This document shows, in pieces, positions 7,544 to 14,948 of a DNA stretch of 31,985 nt (positions are counted from its first letter, which is position 1; the number at the start of each line of letters is the position of its first letter). The translations under genes and the position numbers were made by a program. The notes under the pieces are model-generated. The model saw nothing but the letters and a program-made list of their open reading frames with translations. It was not told where the DNA came from and made no database searches. Location of the stretch: NCBI GenBank assembly GCA_003510135.1, contig DOKY01000008.1:32499-64483 (forward strand), read 5' to 3'. The DNA comes from Pseudothermotoga sp. (GTDB lineage: Bacteria > Thermotogota > Thermotogae > Thermotogales > DSM-5069).

Positions 7544-8716
7544 ATGTCAAGGTTGTTGGTAGCAGTGGTTCTGCTCCTTGCCACCGTCCTGAGTGCTGTA
7601 ACGCTCACCGTCATAGGTCCTTGGGCCGGTCCAGAAATGGAAAAGTTCATGCCTGTGCTTCAGGAGTTTGAGAAGCAGACGGGTATAAAGATCGAGTACA
7701 AGATCTACAGGGCCGAGGATCTGGCGAACCTTTTGCCGGCACAGTTTGCAGCCAAGAAAGCTCCGGGAGACGTCATATTCATGTGGGCGAGCTTCATCAG
7801 GGAGTACGGACAGAAAGGCCATATTCTAACGTTAAACGGTGTTCTCGACGAAACGAAGTTCCTGCCCGGAGCGCTGGATGCGGTAAAAGTCGGCGACAAG
7901 CTTTACGGAGCAGCGTACACCGGAAAAGTGAAACCTGGTTTCTGGTACAGAAAATCCTTCTTCGCAAAGCACGGACTCACGCCGCCGACCACGTGGAACG
8001 AATTCGTTGAACTGCTCGAGAAGATCAAGAAAATACCGCAAATCAAAGCGCCGATCGCAAGTGGGGATGGCGTTGGTTGGCCCCTGTCCGACGTAACAGA
8101 ACACTTCTTGATTAGCTTTGGTGGACCTGAGTTGCAGCTCGACCTCATTGAAGGCAACATCAGATGGGACAGCAATCTGGTCATGAAGGGCATGAACAAA
8201 CTCGTTTCCTTGCTTAAGAACAAATACTTTGGTGAGCCAACCGAATGGACGCTCGTTTTGAAACAATGGTGGAACGGAGATTACGCACTCTACTTCATGG
8301 GAAGCTGGATCACAGGCATGGTGGACGATCCGGACGATCTTGGTGTTTTCGCTTTGCCCGGAGCGAACGGCGTCGTTTTCGGCGCTGATTATGCGTTCGT
8401 GCCCAAGTACACGCAGTATCCTGAAGAGGCAAAGAAGCTCATTGCCTGGCTCTGTGGTCCGGAAGGTCAGGCGTTGCAGGTCAAACAGGGTGGACACATC
8501 GCTACGGCCGTCGGTATAGACCTGTCGATCTATCCACCCGTCGACAGAGAAGTCGCAAAGATCATACAGGGTGTCACCGCGCTACCAGACCTGGATGATT
8601 CAATCGGTGGAGAGTTCCAGCCGACCTTCTGGGATCAGCTGAAGCTGCTCTGGGTGGCCCCAGAGAGACTGAACGACGTGATCAGAACGCTTCAGGAGAA
8701 AGCTCCAAAGAAGTGA
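7544..8716 (+). CDS. Sugar-binding protein of trehalose-type ABC importer
   Basis: A 390-residue periplasmic solute-binding protein of the maltose/trehalose type. It has a signal peptide (residues 1-17, cleaved near LSA), a TVIGPWAGPEMEKFMPVLQEFEKQ start typical of family 1, the lobe-switch region KPGFWYRKSFFAKHGLTPPTTWNEF, and YFMGSWITGM in the binding cleft. The longer frame upstream runs through the promoter; ATG at 7544 has AGGGGGTG (7529-7536) 7 bases before it. It heads the operon with two permeases, treT and a ROK regulator, behind the promoter at 7457-7485. Context makes trehalose (or a related glucose disaccharide) the likely ligand, but the binding residues do not prove it. Confidence 0.92.
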   Translation: MSRLLVAVVLLLATVLSAVTLTVIGPWAGPEMEKFMPVLQEFEKQTGIKIEYKIYRAEDLANLLPAQFAAKKAPGDVIFMWASFIREYGQKGHILTLNGVLDETKFLPGALDAVKVGDKLYGAAYTGKVKPGFWYRKSFFAKHGLTPPTTWNEFVELLEKIKKIPQIKAPIASGDGVGWPLSDVTEHFLISFGGPELQLDLIEGNIRWDSNLVMKGMNKLVSLLKNKYFGEPTEWTLVLKQWWNGDYALYFMGSWITGMVDDPDDLGVFALPGANGVVFGADYAFVPKYTQYPEEAKKLIAWLCGPEGQALQVKQGGHIATAVGIDLSIYPPVDREVAKIIQGVTALPDLDDSIGGEFQPTFWDQLKLLWVAPERLNDVIRTLQEKAPKK

Positions 8717-8720
8717 TTTC

Positions 8721-9599
8721 ATGAGAACCAAGGCAAAGTACGTGGCCTTCTTTGTGGTACCAGCCTTCGCACTGGTAGCAATCTTCGTAGTTTACCCCGT
8801 GGCAAGGACCGTGGTTTTGAGCTTCCTCGATTCGGACGGCAAATTCGTTGGCCTGCAGAACTATATCAGGGTGTTGTTAAGCAGAGAAATACTCAATCTT
8901 GAGGGCCTCTCGAGGGGCTTTCCCCTGGGGGCCCTCGTTCATAACCTGCTGTGGATCGCCATACACCTGCCGCTGACGCTTGCACTGGGACTCGTCCTGG
9001 CCGTTTTGTTGAGGAATGTGCGTGGAGGCGCAGTGATCAAGTCCATCATTTTTCTCGGGATGGTCATGCCAATGATCGTTGGAGGTGTGATGATCAACTT
9101 CATATTCGATAGAAACCTGGGTATTTTCAATGCTTTCCTGAAAATCTTTGGAATACCGGCAAAGAGCTGGACTGCCTATCCGGACAGTGCGCTGCTCGCT
9201 CTGATTTTTGGCTCAGTCTGGCTCTGGGTTGGCTTCTCCACCGTTCTGTATTCGGCTGGGCTCGAGACGATTCCGAAGGATCTCTACGAAGCGGCTCAAC
9301 TCGATGGCGCCTCTGCTTTGAAGATCTTCACAAAGATAACGATCCCTATGCTCAGACCCATAACGATCGTCGTTGTCACGATGACGCTACTTTGGGAACT
9401 CAAGGTTTTTGACATCGTCTACGTGGCTACGATGGGAGGGCCCGGTGGGGCATCCAATGTGCTGGCTTTGCAGATGTACACGTACGCTTTCAGGGCCATG
9501 GATTTCAACAGGTCCGCGGTGGTTGCCGTTCTCCTGACGATGTCAACTTTGCTCGTCAGTCTGCCTTTGCTCAGAACGTTGAGGGATGATCGAACATGA
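8721..9599 (+). CDS. Sugar ABC transporter permease, MalF type
   Basis: A 292-residue inner-membrane permease with about six hydrophobic helices and a clear EAA loop (KDLYEAAQLDGASALKIFTKITIPMLRP). It starts 4 bases after the binding-protein stop with only a weak GAAGTG upstream, so translation is probably coupled. Its last codons overlap the start of the next permease (ATGA). With the MalG-like subunit it forms the channel; no ATPase is encoded in this operon, so a shared one elsewhere is inferred. About 180 bases into the gene there is a strong GC-rich hairpin (8901-8936). Confidence 0.92.
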   Translation: MRTKAKYVAFFVVPAFALVAIFVVYPVARTVVLSFLDSDGKFVGLQNYIRVLLSREILNLEGLSRGFPLGALVHNLLWIAIHLPLTLALGLVLAVLLRNVRGGAVIKSIIFLGMVMPMIVGGVMINFIFDRNLGIFNAFLKIFGIPAKSWTAYPDSALLALIFGSVWLWVGFSTVLYSAGLETIPKDLYEAAQLDGASALKIFTKITIPMLRPITIVVVTMTLLWELKVFDIVYVATMGGPGGASNVLALQMYTYAFRAMDFNRSAVVAVLLTMSTLLVSLPLLRTLRDDRT

Positions 9600-10420
9600 A
9601 ACCGAAGGCCTTGCTCGTTTCTCTGTTAGGATGGCTTGTTGCGCTCGTCTGGATCTTGCCGTTCATGGGTGTTCTCATGACGGCGATCAGGCCGCTGGAC
9701 GAGCTTCTCAACGGCTGGTGGAATTTTGCAACGTTCCGTCCCACCATCAACAACTTCGCGGGTGCTTGGAATCACCCGACTGCAGCCCTTTCGAAAGGCA
9801 TGTTGAACTCCTTGATCGTTGCGGTTCCTGCAACGCTCTTACCTTTGTTTCTGGCAACGATGGCGGGTTATGGGCTTTCGAGGTACAGATTCAAACTGAG
9901 GACGCCACTGCTCGCGCTCGTGATCATTGCGCTCGCATTGCCACAGCAGACGATCGCCGTCCCGATATTCCAGATGATGAACGCGTTGAACCTCGTGGAC
10001 ACTTACCTTGGATTGATTATCGTTCACACCGCCTGGGGTATTCCCTGGATTGCCTTCTTCATGAGAAACTTCTTCACCACGATTCCGAAAGCCATGGAAG
10101 AAGCTGCGAGGATAGACGGTGCGAGTGACATAACCATCTTTTTCAGGGTCGTGCTGCCGCTCGCCATGCCAGCCATAGGTTCGGCCTTCGCGTTGCAGTT
10201 CACTTGGGTCTGGAGCGATTTCTTCCTCGCGCTGATCTTGATATACTCACCAGACAAGCTTCTTGCCACGCAGCGTATCCCACTGATGAGAGGCGTGTAC
10301 CACGTGGATTGGGGCTTGCTTTCCTCAGCGGCGATCTTGGTTATGATCGTTCCGATTGTGGTCTATCTGGTCTTGCAGCGTTACTACATCAGAGGTATGG
10401 TCGGCTGGTCGCTCAAATGA
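9596..10420 (+). CDS. Sugar ABC transporter permease, MalG type
   Basis: A 274-residue inner-membrane permease of the CUT1 group. It begins with a single basic stretch and a strong first helix (LLVSLLGWLVALVWILPF), and has the EAA loop MEEAARIDGASDITIFFRVVLP. The start ATG overlaps the preceding stop by four bases. Thirteen bases follow before the treT start. Function is as the second half of the translocation channel of the trehalose-type importer. Confidence 0.92.
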   Translation: MKPKALLVSLLGWLVALVWILPFMGVLMTAIRPLDELLNGWWNFATFRPTINNFAGAWNHPTAALSKGMLNSLIVAVPATLLPLFLATMAGYGLSRYRFKLRTPLLALVIIALALPQQTIAVPIFQMMNALNLVDTYLGLIIVHTAWGIPWIAFFMRNFFTTIPKAMEEAARIDGASDITIFFRVVLPLAMPAIGSAFALQFTWVWSDFFLALILIYSPDKLLATQRIPLMRGVYHVDWGLLSSAAILVMIVPIVVYLVLQRYYIRGMVGWSLK

Positions 10421-10433
10421 GAGGAGGAAGCTC

Positions 10434-11660
10434 ATGAGAGTCAAAGTTACAGAGAGATCCATCGAAGAGTACCGAGGTCTGGTTGAACAACAGGTGGAAG
10501 AGATCAAACAGCTTGCCAGATCTCTCAAAGGTTTAAAAGTGGTTCACATCAACGCGACGGCTTACGGCGGTGGCGTGGCCGAAATACTGCAGAGCCTGGT
10601 ACCGCTCATGAATTCGATCGGGCTAAAAACGGAATGGCGGGTTATAGAAGCGCCGGGAGAATTCTTCAACGTCACCAAGAAGTTCCACAACACGCTGCAG
10701 GGGGCCAGCCTTCAGATCACGGAAGAAGAGTGGAAACTCTACGAGGATGTGTGCAGGGCCAACGCCGAACTGATCGATGGGGATGAAGACATCGTGGTGA
10801 TCCACGATCCTCAACCGGCTGCCATCAGATCCTTCGTAAAAACGAAAACCAGTACGAAGTGGATCTGGCGTTGTCACATAGATCTTTCAACACCGAACCA
10901 AACCGTCTGGAACAGGTTTTCCTCGTACGTGAGGGATTACAACAGAATGATCTTCCATCTGGAAGAGTACTTCCCAAAAAACGTGAAAGAAAGATGTAGG
11001 GCCTTTCCACCCAGCATAGATCCTCTCAGTGAGAAGAACATCGAACTGAACGAGAACTTTGTCAGAGAGGTCTTGAAAAAACTCGAGATAGATCCAGAAA
11101 GACCTCTGATAACTGTTGTGGCCAGGTTCGATCCGTGGAAGGACCTTTTCTCGGCCGTAGATGTCTACAGGCTCGTCAAACGTGAGGTTCCCTCCGTCCA
11201 GCTTGCGATCGTCTCCGCCATGGCTTCGGATGATCCTGAAGGCTGGCTGTTTTTCGAAAAGGTGTTGCGCTACGCCGGGACGGATGAGGACATAAAATTC
11301 TGTACGAACCTGAAAGGGGTTGGAAGCAAAGAAGTGAACGCAATACAGAGAAACAGCACAGTAGCACTGCACACAGCCACGAGGGAAGGCTTCGGACTGG
11401 TCATCAGCGAAGCCCTTTACAAGAGAGTGCCCGTGGTGGCAAGACCGGTTGGAGGTGTGAAGATTCAGATCAAGCACGGTGAGAACGGATATCTGGCGTG
11501 GGAGAAAGATGAACTTGCAGGATATATACTCGAACTAATGAGAAACGAGAATTTGAGAAGAAGAATGGGCGAACAGGGAAGAAGGATCGTGCTGGAGAAG
11601 TTCATTACGACGGCGAACCTCGTGAATTACTTAAAAACGTTCCTCGAAGTTTTGGGGTGA
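10434..11660 (+). CDS. treT: Trehalose glycosyltransferring synthase (GT4)
   Basis: A 408-residue GT-B glycosyltransferase of family 4, matching TreT, which reversibly joins NDP-glucose and glucose to make trehalose. Recognisable motifs are GGGVAEIL near residue 45 (nucleotide-sugar loop), FFNVTKKFHN, HDPQP, WRCHIDLSTPN, PPSIDPLSEKN, and the C-terminal REGFGLVISEALYKRVPVVARPVGG carrying the donor-binding Glu residues. The start ATG at 10434 has GAGGAGG about 7 bases upstream; the longer frame is a shadow of the permease gene. Placed after a disaccharide importer and before a ROK regulator, it most likely works here in the breakdown direction on imported trehalose (yielding NDP-glucose and glucose), or for making compatible solute. 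The direction is inference. Confidence 0.88.
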   Translation: MRVKVTERSIEEYRGLVEQQVEEIKQLARSLKGLKVVHINATAYGGGVAEILQSLVPLMNSIGLKTEWRVIEAPGEFFNVTKKFHNTLQGASLQITEEEWKLYEDVCRANAELIDGDEDIVVIHDPQPAAIRSFVKTKTSTKWIWRCHIDLSTPNQTVWNRFSSYVRDYNRMIFHLEEYFPKNVKERCRAFPPSIDPLSEKNIELNENFVREVLKKLEIDPERPLITVVARFDPWKDLFSAVDVYRLVKREVPSVQLAIVSAMASDDPEGWLFFEKVLRYAGTDEDIKFCTNLKGVGSKEVNAIQRNSTVALHTATREGFGLVISEALYKRVPVVARPVGGVKIQIKHGENGYLAWEKDELAGYILELMRNENLRRRMGEQGRRIVLEKFITTANLVNYLKTFLEVLG

Positions 11661-11664
11661 GAAG

Positions 11665-12801
11665 TTGCCGGCCCCGGCTTTGAGAAAGGAGAACAAGTTG
11701 CGCGTCCTGAGGTGTTTGTTTGAGCATGGATCCATGTCGCGCGCGGAGCTTTCGAGCCTGACGGGTCTTTCGGCAAGCACGCTGAGTTACATAGTTCGAG
11801 AACTCTTGAACGAAGGTTTCATCGACGTCACGGAGACCGAACCGAGCAGGGGAAGGCCATCGCAGTTGCTCCGCATCGATGCTTCTTGCTGGTTTGTCAT
11901 CGGTATCAAAGTGGGACGCGAAGAGGTTCGAGGAGTTCTTTTCGATGCAGCAATGCATCCTGTAAGGAAAAGCTCGATCCGCATCTTTTCACAGATGAGA
12001 AACAACGAAGGTTATGCCTCCGCAGTTCTGGAAATTGTTAAAGAGCTCAAGAGTGAAAGGTTGCTTGGCGTTGGGATCTGTTCGTCCGGTATTGTTTCAA
12101 GTGGAGAGATCGTCGCTTCGCACCTCATGAACGTGAGAAAGCTGGACATCAAGAAACTTCTCGAGAGTTCTCTGGGCATCGGTAACGTTGTCTTGATGAA
12201 CGATGTTGACGCACTCGCATATTTTTTGTCCAGCCACGAAAGAAACGATTTCCTCACGGTCAGCTATGGGACGGGGATAGGTGCGAGCTTCTGGAGCAAC
12301 GGGCACGCGAAACACTTCGAATTAGGACATGCGATCGTCGCGAGCGAAGGAAGATGCTACTGTGGGCAAACTGGCTGCCTCGAATATCATTCTTCCGAAT
12401 ATGCCGTAATCAAGTCTTACCTTGGAAAAGACATAGATTTCGAAGATTTTGCCATGAACGAGGAAGAAAAGTACAGATCCATCGTTGAGGAAATCAGGGC
12501 GAAGGCCCGATCGAACTTCAAGTCCGTGGAAATTCACTACATTGAACCGTTCAGGAGGCTGTCCCTGGTTCTTGGAAATCTGATCATGGTGCTTAAGCCA
12601 AGCTCTGTCGTGTTTCTGGGGGAAGGCATCGTGAACGACGATATGGTTACGCTGCTAAAGAAGTGCGTTGAAGAGAAGTTCAACGCAGAGTTCATAGGCA
12701 ATGTGGATTTCCAGCTCGCTCACGCGAGCTGGGAAGAGGGTGTTGCACTCGCTACCGTTCGAAAATTCCTACCGAAAGTGCTGTCATCATCCATTCGGTG
12801 A
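11665..12801 (+). CDS. ROK-family regulator of the trehalose operon
   Basis: A 378-residue ROK protein. Residues 8-55 are a winged helix-turn-helix (MSRAELSSLTGLSASTLSYIVREL). The zinc cluster C231-x-C233-G-x-x-G-C238-L-E and His222 (ELGHAIV) are intact, and ND at 179-180 is kept. The N-terminal phosphate loop is lost: where kinases have D-x-G-G-T it reads GIKVGREEVRG, so it is unlikely to phosphorylate sugar. The start is a TTG at 11665 with GGGGTGA upstream, 4 bases after treT. As the last gene of the operon it is the natural candidate repressor for the promoter at 7457, sensing trehalose or glucose. That role is inferred from position only. Confidence 0.88.
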   Translation: MPAPALRKENKLRVLRCLFEHGSMSRAELSSLTGLSASTLSYIVRELLNEGFIDVTETEPSRGRPSQLLRIDASCWFVIGIKVGREEVRGVLFDAAMHPVRKSSIRIFSQMRNNEGYASAVLEIVKELKSERLLGVGICSSGIVSSGEIVASHLMNVRKLDIKKLLESSLGIGNVVLMNDVDALAYFLSSHERNDFLTVSYGTGIGASFWSNGHAKHFELGHAIVASEGRCYCGQTGCLEYHSSEYAVIKSYLGKDIDFEDFAMNEEEKYRSIVEEIRAKARSNFKSVEIHYIEPFRRLSLVLGNLIMVLKPSSVVFLGEGIVNDDMVTLLKKCVEEKFNAEFIGNVDFQLAHASWEEGVALATVRKFLPKVLSSSIR

Positions 12802-12884
12802 AGATACAGAGCGCTGGCTTTGATCTTCGATTGCATTTTTGGAACGTGAGAAGGTGGCTTTCTGGTGTGAAAGTAAACGTTTAG

Positions 12885-12903
12885 TATTGTTATGTGTACA
12901 ATA
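12885..12903. promoter_or_regulatory. Inverted repeat upstream of the peroxiredoxin promoter
   Basis: TATTGT (12885-12890) and ACAATA (12898-12903) are perfect inverted halves around seven bases, ending just before the presumed -35 region. A redox or metal regulator site (PerR, Fur or Rex type) is plausible from the genes served, but the repeat does not match any of those consensus sequences closely. Confidence 0.4.
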
Positions 12904-12926
12904 TGAAGTGGCTCCATACCATGCGG

Positions 12927-12932
12927 TATAAT
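12927..12932 (+). promoter_or_regulatory. -10 box of the peroxiredoxin promoter
   Basis: A perfect TATAAT at 12927-12932 lies 32 bases before the peroxiredoxin ATG. The -35 region 17 bases upstream (TGAAGT, 12904-12909) is poor, so an activator or alternative contact may be needed. The region from 12802 to 12884 holds nothing else I can identify. Confidence 0.6.
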
Positions 12933-12964
12933 ATAACTGCAAAGCAAAACAGGGAGGTGTCCTT

Positions 12965-13597
12965 ATGGCAATTCCGTTGATAGGTGAAAAGTTTCCAGAG
13001 ATCGAGGTGGTCACGACACACGGCAAGATGAAGCTTCCAGATGCCTTCAAAGGTAAATGGTTCGTTCTGTTCAGCCATCCAGCAGACTTCACACCCGTGT
13101 GCACGACCGAGTTCGTGGCGTTCCAGAAGAGGTACAACAAGTTCAGAGAACTGGGCGCGGAGCTCATCGGTCTGAGCGTGGATCAAGTCTTTTCGCACAT
13201 CAAGTGGGTTGAATGGATCAAGGAAAACACTGGTGTGGAGATCGAATTTCCAATCATTGCAGATACCGGAAGAGTTGCTGAGATGCTCGGCATGATTCAC
13301 CCGGCCAAGGGAAGCAACACCGTCAGGGCCGTGTTCTTTGTCGATCCAAACGGTATCATACGTGCGATACTGTATTATCCGCAGGAAGTTGGAAGAAATA
13401 TGGACGAGATACTCAGGATCATCAAAGCCTTCAAGGTCGCCGACGAAAACAAGGTCGCTATACCGGCGAACTGGCCGAACAACGAACTGATTGGAGATGA
13501 AGTCATCGTTCCACCGGCGACAAGCGTTGAAGAAGCTGCCAAGAGGAAAGAACAATACAAGTGCTTCGACTGGTGGTTCTGCCACAAAAAGGTCTGA
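12965..13597 (+). CDS. Peroxiredoxin, Prx6/archaeal type
   Basis: A 210-residue cytoplasmic thiol peroxidase that reduces hydrogen peroxide and alkyl peroxides. The peroxidatic Cys46 lies in the signature PADFTPVCTTEF. The long C-terminal arm carries Cys200 and Cys206 (CFDWWFC), the arrangement of archaeal Prx6-type enzymes that form intersubunit disulfides. GGGAGGTG sits upstream of the ATG at 12965 with good spacing. A perfect -10 box and an inverted repeat lie upstream, and a short hairpin follows. It leads a block of peroxide and iron genes (ferritin, diiron protein, MIP18-like), consistent with oxygen defence in an anaerobe. Electron donor not shown. Confidence 0.95.
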   Translation: MAIPLIGEKFPEIEVVTTHGKMKLPDAFKGKWFVLFSHPADFTPVCTTEFVAFQKRYNKFRELGAELIGLSVDQVFSHIKWVEWIKENTGVEIEFPIIADTGRVAEMLGMIHPAKGSNTVRAVFFVDPNGIIRAILYYPQEVGRNMDEILRIIKAFKVADENKVAIPANWPNNELIGDEVIVPPATSVEEAAKRKEQYKCFDWWFCHKKV

Positions 13598-13602
13598 GAC
13601 TG

Positions 13603-13618
13603 GGGCCCGAAAGGGCCC
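13603..13618 (+). terminator. Short hairpin after the peroxiredoxin gene
   Basis: GGGCCC (13603-13608) and GGGCCC (13613-13618) pair around a GAAA tetraloop, 5 bases after the peroxiredoxin stop. There is no real T run (TGTTGT follows), so this may be a partial terminator or a 3' stabiliser, letting some transcription continue into the ferritin gene. Confidence 0.5.
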
Positions 13619-13656
13619 TGTGTTGTACGAAATCTAATGGATGGAGGTGTTAAGTT

Positions 13657-14145
13657 ATGATTCCCAAAGAGATCGAAAAGGCGTTCAACGAACAGATCAA
13701 AAAGGAACTCGATTCGGCCTACCTTTATCTTTCAATGGCTGCATACTTTGAACATGAAAATCTCGAAGGAATGGCGCACTGGATGAAGAAACAGGCCCAG
13801 GAGGAAGTTGGTCACGCGATGAAATTTTTCGAGCACATCAACGAACGTGGTGGAAGGGTGGAACTGCACGCACTGGACGAACCAAAGAAGGACTGGGCTT
13901 CGCCACTGGAAGCCTTCAAGCACACTTACGACCATGAACAAAAGGTCACGGCAAGCATAAACAACCTCGTTGAGCTTGCGAAAAAGTTGAACGACAACGC
14001 TTCCCTCGTTTTTTTGAATTGGTTTGTTAACGAACAGATTGAAGAAGAAGCGAATGCCCAGAAAATACTGTCGCTGCTGGAACGCATAGAGGACAACTTT
14101 GCTGGTATAATCATGCTTGATACGGAACTGGCAAAAAGGGAGTGA
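13657..14145 (+). CDS. ftn: Ferritin (non-haem, iron storage)
   Basis: A 162-residue four-helix ferritin that oxidises Fe(II) and stores iron in a 24-subunit shell. The ferroxidase centre is complete: Glu17, Glu50, His53, Glu94, Gln127 and Glu130, in the same positions as E. coli FtnA. No haem-ligand Met typical of bacterioferritin is apparent. GGAGGTG lies upstream of the ATG at 13657. The next gene, another diiron protein, starts only 5 bases after its stop, so the two are probably co-translated. Together they fit sequestration of iron when peroxide is being detoxified. Confidence 0.95.
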   Translation: MIPKEIEKAFNEQIKKELDSAYLYLSMAAYFEHENLEGMAHWMKKQAQEEVGHAMKFFEHINERGGRVELHALDEPKKDWASPLEAFKHTYDHEQKVTASINNLVELAKKLNDNASLVFLNWFVNEQIEEEANAQKILSLLERIEDNFAGIIMLDTELAKRE

Positions 14146-14150
14146 GTCTC

Positions 14151-14636
14151 ATGTTCAACATCGATGAGGTTTTCGAAATGGCTGAACAGATTGAAAGAAA
14201 TGGTGTCGTATTCTACAGCAGGGCTGCTGAGATGTTCCCCGAGTACACGAAAAAGAACATCTTTTTGAAGCTGGCGGAGATGGAAAAGGAACACGAGAAA
14301 AGGTTTCATCAGATGAGGCTTGATCTGGCCGGAAAAGAGAGGGAAATCTCGCAGTTCCTGGATCCTCAAGGTGAGGCTGCAGCGTATCTGAGAGCGATGG
14401 TGAGTGGAAAGGTGTTCGATCCCAGGCTGGACCCAACAACGAGATTCAACCAGGTCAGATCCCTCTCGGAAGTGTTGAGGATAGCGATCGACGTTGAGAA
14501 AGATTCGATAATCTTCTACCTTGGACTGAAGGAAATGATCCCACAGGGACTCGGTAAGGACAAGATCGATCTCATAGTTCGCGAAGAGATGTCTCATGTT
14601 ACGATCCTCAATGATCTTCTCGAAAAACTCTCTTGA
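14151..14636 (+). CDS. Rubrerythrin-like diiron protein
   Basis: A 161-residue ferritin-like protein resembling the diiron domain of rubrerythrin without the rubredoxin tail. The two-fold helix pairs carry the ligands: E-x-x-x-x-x-x-F-Y near residues 13-21 and E-K-E-H near 45-48, then a second pair, VEKDSIIFY and REEMSH. ATG at 14151 is chosen over the overlapping GTG at 14142 because GGGAGTGA precedes it at normal spacing. Likely role is peroxide reduction or iron/oxygen handling, co-expressed with ferritin just upstream. With no rubredoxin domain it would need an external electron donor. Family assignment is good; exact reaction is inferred. Confidence 0.82.
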   Translation: MFNIDEVFEMAEQIERNGVVFYSRAAEMFPEYTKKNIFLKLAEMEKEHEKRFHQMRLDLAGKEREISQFLDPQGEAAAYLRAMVSGKVFDPRLDPTTRFNQVRSLSEVLRIAIDVEKDSIIFYLGLKEMIPQGLGKDKIDLIVREEMSHVTILNDLLEKLS

Positions 14637-14648
14637 GGGGATGTTAGC

Positions 14649-14948
14649 TTGGTCACGAAAGAAAAGGTACTTGAAGCTTTGAAGCAAGTCATTGACTTCG
14701 AGATAGGTTTGGACGTCGTGAGCCTTGGGCTCGTTTACGATGTGGCCATAGACAACGAAAACAACGTGACGATCACGATGACGATGACAACCCCAGCGTG
14801 TCCTCTGGCTGGGCTCATCTTGCAGGATGCTGAAGACAAGGTCAGGCAGATCGAAGGTGTGAAAGACGTCAAGATCAACCTGACATTCGATCCACCTTGG
14901 ACACCCGACAGAATGAGCGAGGAGATAAGAAAAAAGTTTGGGGTATGA
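14649..14948 (+). CDS. MIP18/DUF59-family Fe-S cluster assembly protein (SufT/PaaD-like)
   Basis: A 99-residue single-domain protein of the MIP18 (DUF59) family, which helps mature iron-sulfur proteins. Typical features are D-x-E-x-x-x-x-V-V-x-L-G-L-V-Y near residues 17-30, the conserved Cys in MTTPACPLAG near 51, and the closing FDPPWTPDRMSEE. It starts with TTG at 14649, with GAGGGG about 9 bases upstream; the nearby ATG at 14641 is in the wrong frame. It follows the diiron gene by 12 bases and its stop overlaps the prmC start (ATGA). The neighbours suggest coordination of iron storage with Fe-S assembly. Confidence 0.88.
   Translation: MVTKEKVLEALKQVIDFEIGLDVVSLGLVYDVAIDNENNVTITMTMTTPACPLAGLILQDAEDKVRQIEGVKDVKINLTFDPPWTPDRMSEEIRKKFGV

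Noticed and set aside
12890..13585. Open frame of 231 codons antisense to the peroxiredoxin
   Set aside because: It is a mirror effect of the codon use of the peroxiredoxin gene, and it runs through that gene's promoter.
13926..14687. Open frame of 253 codons on the minus strand across ferritin and the rubrerythrin-like gene
   Set aside because: It is antisense to two well-supported genes with catalytic residues in place, and its translation has no recognisable domain or ribosome binding site.
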